DNA from: an uncultured bacterium
GTDB lineage: Bacteria; Bacteroidota; Bacteroidia; Bacteroidales; Bacteroidaceae
NCBI GenBank assembly: GCA_905214625.1
Contig: CAJMMQ010000029.1
Location: 1-19,053 of the forward strand
Length of the DNA stretch: 19,053 nucleotides
Direction: 5' to 3'
Under the pieces are notes generated by a model. That model was not told the origin of the DNA. It worked only from the letters and a program-made list of their open reading frames with translations, and ran no database searches. Position 1 is the first letter of the stretch, and the number at the start of each line of letters is the position of its first letter. Below are positions 15,107 to 19,053 of this stretch, piece by piece. The translations under genes and the position numbers were made by a program.

Positions 15107-16299
15107 TATCTGTCTTGTTTAAGCCTCTCGGCCATGGCGCGGCCCAGGGCCTCACACTGTGCGAAAGAGTCTTCTTTAAGGCTCTGCTTCATCTCTACCG
15201 GAGTGCCCACAGCCTCAAACTTCAGCTTGGTTTCGTTCCAGTGTTGTATGCGCTCAACGGCCTTGCCGGCCCATGCGTAGCTTCCGAACCATCCGATATA
15301 GTGGCGGTTCTTGATGTCCTTGCCGGCTATCTCGCTCAGAAGGACCTCCATCTCGTGGTACAGGCCGGCGTTGTAGGTAGGTGCGCCCACTATGAGCGCG
15401 CGGTAGCGGAATATGTCGCGCAGTATGTAAGAGTGGTGAGTCTTCGACACGTTGTACATAACTATGTTCTTGATGCCGGCCTGGCTTGCCGCGCGTGCTA
15501 TCACCTCGGCCATGCGTTCTGTGTTGCCGTACATCGTTCCGTAGCATATCACGATGCCTTCCTCGGTCTCATAGCGGCTCAGACGGTCGTATATGCCTAT
15601 AACTTTGCTGATATGCTCGTGCCAAACGGGGCCGTGCGTAGAGCAGATATAGTCGAGCTGCACTCCCTCCAGCTTCTTCAGGGCGTTCTGTACGGGCACT
15701 CCGTACTTGCCAACGATGTTCGAATAGTAGCGAACCATCTCCAGCCAGAACGTGTCGCAGTTGATGTCAGAGTCTATTATGCCGCCGTTCAGTGCGCCGA
15801 AGCAGCCGAAGGCGTCGCCCGAGAAGAGCACGTTGCTGGTCGTGTCGAGCGTAACCATTGTCTCGGGCCAGTGAACCATAGGCGTTAGAACGAAGCTCAG
15901 ATCATGCTTGCCGAGGCTCAGCGTGCTGCCGTTCTTTACTTCCACCTCGTTGGTAGTGATGCCGTAGAAGCCTTCAATCATGCCGAACGTCTTCTTGTTG
16001 GCCACGATTTTAATCTCGGGATAATACTTCCTGATAAGCTCTATGGCTCCGCTGTGGTCGGGCTCCATGTGGTTTATCACCAGATAGTCAATCTTACGGT
16101 TGCCTATCACCTCTTTGATGTTCTTGATATATGGCATGAAGAAGTCAACCTCAACTGTGTCGATGAGGCACACTTTCTCATCGACAATGAGGTAAGAGTT
16201 GTACGAAACTCCGTTGGGCAGCGGCCACAGGCCCTCGAAGAGCTCCTTGTTGCGGTCGTTGACGCCTACATAATAGATGTTGTCTTTAATCTCGATCAT
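15106..16299 (-). CDS. fprA: Flavodiiron protein (FprA-type A flavoprotein)
   Basis: A 397-residue two-domain enzyme that reduces O2 to water and/or NO to N2O in anaerobes. The N-terminal beta-lactamase-like domain (about 1-245) has the complete set of diiron ligands: HMEPDH gives His77, Glu79 and Asp81 with His82, then His143 (MVHWPE), Asp162 (SGDAFG) and His222 (STHGP). The flavodoxin-like FMN domain begins at about 249 with ICYGTMYGNTERMAEVIA and includes GAPTYNAGLY (305-314) and GSYAWAG (339-345). There is no extra rubredoxin or reductase domain, so electrons must come from a separate partner. Its stop overlaps the DAACS start by one base. The PfkB gene lies 81 bases upstream. The usual role is protecting an anaerobe from oxygen or nitrosative stress. 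Confidence 0.95.
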   Translation of the reverse strand: MIEIKDNIYYVGVNDRNKELFEGLWPLPNGVSYNSYLIVDEKVCLIDTVEVDFFMPYIKNIKEVIGNRKIDYLVINHMEPDHSGAIELIRKYYPEIKIVANKKTFGMIEGFYGITTNEVEVKNGSTLSLGKHDLSFVLTPMVHWPETMVTLDTTSNVLFSGDAFGCFGALNGGIIDSDINCDTFWLEMVRYYSNIVGKYGVPVQNALKKLEGVQLDYICSTHGPVWHEHISKVIGIYDRLSRYETEEGIVICYGTMYGNTERMAEVIARAASQAGIKNIVMYNVSKTHHSYILRDIFRYRALIVGAPTYNAGLYHEMEVLLSEIAGKDIKNRHYIGWFGSYAWAGKAVERIQHWNETKLKFEAVGTPVEMKQSLKEDSFAQCEALGRAMAERLKQDR

Positions 16300-16380
16300 G
16301 GTTCAAATAAGTTTATTTAATTTGTTATTATTCTTTTTTCATGGCATAAGATATGGCCGGAGGCATTTTGCTTTCTTCCT

Positions 16381-17328
16381 TTATCCGGTCTGTCGGGCTT
16401 CTTTTCGCATGGCCTCGCCAAACTCCCTGTCGATAGAGTTGTCGATGCTTTTGCAGCAGTTGGCCGAGAATTTCTGTGCGCATGCAATCACATTATCCCA
16501 CAGTTCCTCGCCGAGTCCGCGGTCGATTACGTCGCGCGTCACCCCGTACCGCATCATTCCGTACACCAGTCCGGCGTTGAAGTTGTCGCCGGCACCTATT
16601 GTGCTCACCGTGCTTGTGGCCGTAACGGGGTAGCTCTTCTTGAAACCGCCCTCGGCATGAAGTTCAACCGGATGCGCGCCGTTGGTGTAGATAAACTTCT
16701 TGCAGTAGAAAGAAATCTCCGAGTTGTACACCTTGTCTGACGTGTCCATCTTGTACATCACCTTAAAGTCGTCGTGGCTGCCGCGCACTATGTCGGCATA
16801 CTCAAAGTTTTCGAGTATGTTAGGCGTCAGCTTCATCACCTCGTTGGCGTGCGATGCCCTGAAGTTTACGTCGTAATATATTATCGCCCCGTTGCTGCGC
16901 GCATGGTTGAGCAGGGCCATGACCTGTGGCCTGATAACCGGGTTGACGGCGTAATATGAGCCAATCATCACTATGTCGTCGCGGTTAATCTCAGGACACA
17001 CATAGTCGAGGCGGTCGTGCGGGTGGTCTTTATAGAAGATATATTCGGCGTCGTTGGTGTCGTTGAGAAACGCGAGCGACACAGGCGACTTGCTGCCTTT
17101 GAACATGTTGACGTTAGAGGCGTCAACTCCGTTTTCTTTAAGGAAGTCAACCGTGCGCCGGCCTATGCGGTCGTCGCCCACCTCGCTGATAAAAGCCGCG
17201 GGCACTCCGGCCCTTCCCAGCGATATTATACCGTTGTAGACGGAGCCTCCCGGCACGGCACTCACCGGACGTTCGTTCTTGAAAATGATGTCAAGCACGG
17301 TTTCACCTATTCCTATAACTTTTCTCAT
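16381..17328 (-). CDS. PfkB-family carbohydrate kinase
   Basis: A 315-residue ribokinase-fold kinase that phosphorylates a sugar or nucleoside with ATP. Features are the N-terminal VIGIGETVLDIIF (4-16), PGGSVYNGIISLGRAG (26-41) for substrate binding, EVGDD (49-53), and the C-terminal signature TIGAGDNFNAG (243-253) with catalytic Asp248 in the anion-hole motif GAGD. Fructokinase-like activity is the commonest annotation for such proteins in Bacteroidales, but the substrate cannot be fixed here. An in-frame ATG 18 bases upstream (17346) would add MSKLKQ. MRKVIGIGE is the usual start of homologues and was preferred. It has its own likely promoter at 17500-17530. The flavodiiron gene follows after 81 bases without a clear terminator, so co-transcription is possible. 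Confidence 0.9.
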   Translation of the reverse strand: MRKVIGIGETVLDIIFKNERPVSAVPGGSVYNGIISLGRAGVPAAFISEVGDDRIGRRTVDFLKENGVDASNVNMFKGSKSPVSLAFLNDTNDAEYIFYKDHPHDRLDYVCPEINRDDIVMIGSYYAVNPVIRPQVMALLNHARSNGAIIYYDVNFRASHANEVMKLTPNILENFEYADIVRGSHDDFKVMYKMDTSDKVYNSEISFYCKKFIYTNGAHPVELHAEGGFKKSYPVTATSTVSTIGAGDNFNAGLVYGMMRYGVTRDVIDRGLGEELWDNVIACAQKFSANCCKSIDNSIDREFGEAMRKEARQTG

Positions 17329-17499
17329 CTGTTTTAGTTTTGACATTTTTCAGGGCCGGCCATGCGGCTTTTTCCGCCTTGTCTTCTTGTCGCCGCCGTT
17401 GCCGTGTGCCGCCGTCGTAATTGCCGTTGCCGGCCTTTGTGTGTAGCGGCGCGGGCATGCTGGTCTGGCCTGCATGTGCCCTGTTGATGTAATTAGCTG

Positions 17500-17530
17500 C
17501 AAATATCCGAAATTTTTATTAAATAACAAA
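17500..17530 (-). promoter_or_regulatory. Promoter of the PfkB gene
   Basis: On the minus strand -33 TTTG (17530-17527) and -7 GATATTTG (17507-17500, one mismatch) are 19 bases apart. The leader to the ATG at 17328 is about 165 bases and unusually GC-rich. It overlaps the upstream flank of the divergent M16 promoter. Confidence 0.55.
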
Positions 17531-17541
17531 CTAAAAAGTTG

Positions 17542-17549
17542 TATTTTTG
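17542..17549 (+). promoter_or_regulatory. -7 box of the M16 peptidase gene
   Basis: TATTTTTG matches TAnnTTTG and lies 35 bases before the ATG at 17585. The expected -33 position is only T-rich (17513-17517), without a clean TTTG. Confidence 0.5.
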
Positions 17550-17584
17550 CACAATGCTTTTTTAAGCCTTAATATAAAAAACAA

Positions 17585-18814
17585 ATGCAATATAACACTT
17601 ATACTCTGGCCAACGGCTTGAGGGTTATCCACCTGCCGTCGGCCTCGCCCGTGGTCTATTGCGGCTACGGCATATGTGCCGGCACGCGCGACGAGCAGCC
17701 GGGGGAGGAGGGCATTGCCCATTTTTGCGAGCACACCACGTTCAAGGGCACCGCAAGGCGCACGTCGATGCATATTCTTAACTGCCTGGAGAGGGTGGGC
17801 GGAGACATCAATGCCTTCACCAACAAGGAAGACACGGTGTTCTACGCGGCGCTGCTCAAGGAGCACATCGCGCGGGCCGTCGACCTGCTTACCGACATGG
17901 TGTTCCACAGCACGTATCCGCAGGCCGAGATAGACAAGGAGATTGAGGTGATATGCGACGAGATAGAATGTTACAACGACTCGCCGGCGGAACTTATCTA
18001 CGACGAGTTTGAGAATGCCATATTCAGCGGACATCCCCTCGGACACAACATTCTGGGCAGGGCGGAGCGCCTGCGCGAATATACCACGGACAATGCGCTG
18101 AGCTTCACGCGCAGGTTTTACAGACCCGAAAATGCCGTGTTCTTTGCCTACGGCAACGTTGACTTCGGCCGCATTGTAAGACTTCTTGAAAAGGCCACGG
18201 CCGACTTTCCGCCATGCAGTCCGCTTGTAGACAGCCAGCCTGAAGGCGCTCTGCCCGAATACAAGCCGCAGGAGCTGCTGCGCCACAAGAACACGCATCA
18301 GGCTCATGTGATGATAGGCAACCGTGCCTACAGCGTGCACGACAAGAGACGCATGCCGCTGTATCTGCTCAACAACATACTCGGCGGTCCGGGCATGAAC
18401 GCACGCCTTAACGTGTCGCTGCGCGAGAAACACGGACTGGTGTACACCGTAGACAGCTCAATGGTGAGCTATTCAGACACCGGGATGTGGTGTACCTACT
18501 TCGGCTGCGACCCGAAGGACGTTTCAAAATGCCGCCGCCTCGTGCTGCGCGAGCTCGACCGCATGGCCCGCAAACCCATGTCGGCAGCCCAGCTTGCAGC
18601 CGCCAAAAGGCAGATAAAGGGGCAGATAGGCGTGGCGTGCGACAACCGCGAGAGCTTTGCCCTCGACTTTGCCAAGAGCTTTCTGCACTATGGCTGGGAG
18701 AAAGACGTAACGGCGCTTATGGGCCAGATAGACCGTTTGACGGCCGAAGAGATGCAGGCCGTGGCTCAAGATGTGTTCTGCAAAGACAGGCTCACGGTGT
18801 TGACGTTCGTCTGA
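17585..18814 (+). CDS. M16-family zinc metallopeptidase (insulinase/processing-peptidase type)
   Basis: A 409-residue inverted-zincin peptidase of family M16. The zinc site is HFCEH (46-50, HxxEH), with the third ligand most likely Glu126 in EVICDEIECYNDSP, at the usual distance of about 75 residues. The C-terminal M16 domain carries the substrate-contacting LVYTVDSSM. At about 410 residues it has one N- and one C-terminal M16 domain, about half the length of insulysin or pitrilysin, and is like the short bacterial peptidases related to mitochondrial processing peptidase. It begins MQYNTYTLANGLRVIHLPS with no signal peptide, so it should be cytosolic, unlike many Bacteroidetes M16 proteins. 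It is transcribed alone, divergent from the PfkB gene. Its substrate is probably small peptides, as known for the family. Confidence 0.92.
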   Translation: MQYNTYTLANGLRVIHLPSASPVVYCGYGICAGTRDEQPGEEGIAHFCEHTTFKGTARRTSMHILNCLERVGGDINAFTNKEDTVFYAALLKEHIARAVDLLTDMVFHSTYPQAEIDKEIEVICDEIECYNDSPAELIYDEFENAIFSGHPLGHNILGRAERLREYTTDNALSFTRRFYRPENAVFFAYGNVDFGRIVRLLEKATADFPPCSPLVDSQPEGALPEYKPQELLRHKNTHQAHVMIGNRAYSVHDKRRMPLYLLNNILGGPGMNARLNVSLREKHGLVYTVDSSMVSYSDTGMWCTYFGCDPKDVSKCRRLVLRELDRMARKPMSAAQLAAAKRQIKGQIGVACDNRESFALDFAKSFLHYGWEKDVTALMGQIDRLTAEEMQAVAQDVFCKDRLTVLTFV

Positions 18815-18891
18815 CAGAGATGTTGCACATCACGGTTATATGTCTTTCTCCAACTCGCTGATTATCAGTTATTTGCCGAAAACAATAAATA

Positions 18892-18925
18892 CGTTTTCCA
18901 AAAGGCCGTATTCTAAGACATATGC
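18892..18925. repeat. Degenerate single unit of the AAAGG/CCTTT repeat (site D)
   Basis: CGTTTTCCAAAAGGCCGTATTCTAAG matches the first half-units of array C (CGTTTTCCGAAAGGCC at 13684) and array B (AAAAGGCCGTCTTTTAG at 8126), but the partner arm is missing. It lies downstream of the M16 gene. Apart from it, I see nothing in 18815-18949. Confidence 0.55.
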
Positions 18926-18949
18926 AAGTATATATTGTTAAAAGTTTCG

Positions 18950-19053
18950 TTAAGAAGGGTTAATGTTAGTGGCAGCCGTTTTGTTCTTTTCCGCCATTAA
19001 CCTTTCATATTGGCAATGGTCTGCGACATACTCGCTGTTGTTCCTTACCACAG
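18950..19053 (-). CDS. Possible C-terminal end of an unidentified gene, cut by the window edge
   Basis: On the minus strand one frame stays open from the right edge for 33 codons to a TAA at 18950-18952. It reads like a real protein tail, with a charged helix (NNSEYVADHCQYERLMAEKN) and a polar end (ATNINPS). Codon choice resembles the neighbours. It would converge on the M16 gene. No family is recognised, and a frame of this length can arise by chance. Confidence 0.35.
   Translation of the reverse strand, partial: VVRNNSEYVADHCQYERLMAEKNKTAATNINPS

Noticed and set aside
14171..15280. 369-codon plus-strand frame over the symporter and flavodiiron genes
   Set aside because: It spans two well-supported genes on the other strand and is Arg/His/Gln-rich with no domain.

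Overview
The window looks like a chromosomal segment of a Bacteroidales bacterium, most likely Prevotella or a close relative. Three things suggest this. Most gene starts are preceded by the Bacteroidetes-type promoter (a -7 box close to TAnnTTTG, often with a TTTG/TTG -33 box 19-20 bases upstream). Ribosome binding regions are A-rich with no clear Shine-Dalgarno. The protein families (YicI-like GH31, beta-helix GH141-like enzyme, flavodiiron protein, PfkB kinase, short M16 peptidase) are typical of gut or oral Bacteroidales. The genus is an inference. No phage, IS element, CRISPR array, rRNA or tRNA was recognised.

Layout, left to right. (1) 68-2311 (-): cytosolic GH31 alpha-xylosidase, with a long leader and an intergenic region rich in palindromic AAAGG/CCTTT repeats. 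(2) 2918-7149 (+): a tripartite drug-efflux operon made of a TolC-type outer-membrane channel, an EmrA-type membrane fusion protein and an EmrB-type (DHA2) MFS pump. It is closed by a strong hairpin that overlaps the end of the pump gene and is followed by an AraC-family regulator (7206-8090, +). (3) 8241-10031 (-): a secreted right-handed beta-helix enzyme resembling GH141. Its promoter closely matches the one upstream of the GH31 gene. (4) 10278-12161 (-): a CsdA/DeaD-type DEAD-box RNA helicase that appears to start at TTG. (5) 12478-13674 (+): a HigB-HigA toxin-antitoxin pair tightly followed by a LOG-family nucleotide hydrolase, with a palindrome over the promoter -33 box that is a good candidate HigA operator. 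(6) 17328 down to 13904 (-): PfkB sugar kinase, flavodiiron protein and a DAACS-type symporter. The last two overlap by one base, and the run ends in a strong bidirectional terminator. (7) 17585-18814 (+): a short cytosolic M16 zinc peptidase. (8) A possible truncated gene end on the minus strand at the right edge.

Most of the window is ordinary. The points most worth a second look are the dispersed palindromic intergenic repeat family (four sites), the matching promoters of the two glycan-active enzymes, the TA-LOG gene cluster with its candidate operator, the coupling of a flavodiiron protein to an amino-acid-type symporter that lacks the usual substrate arginine, a 15-codon ORF overlapping the MFS start, and the terminator embedded in the MFS gene end.
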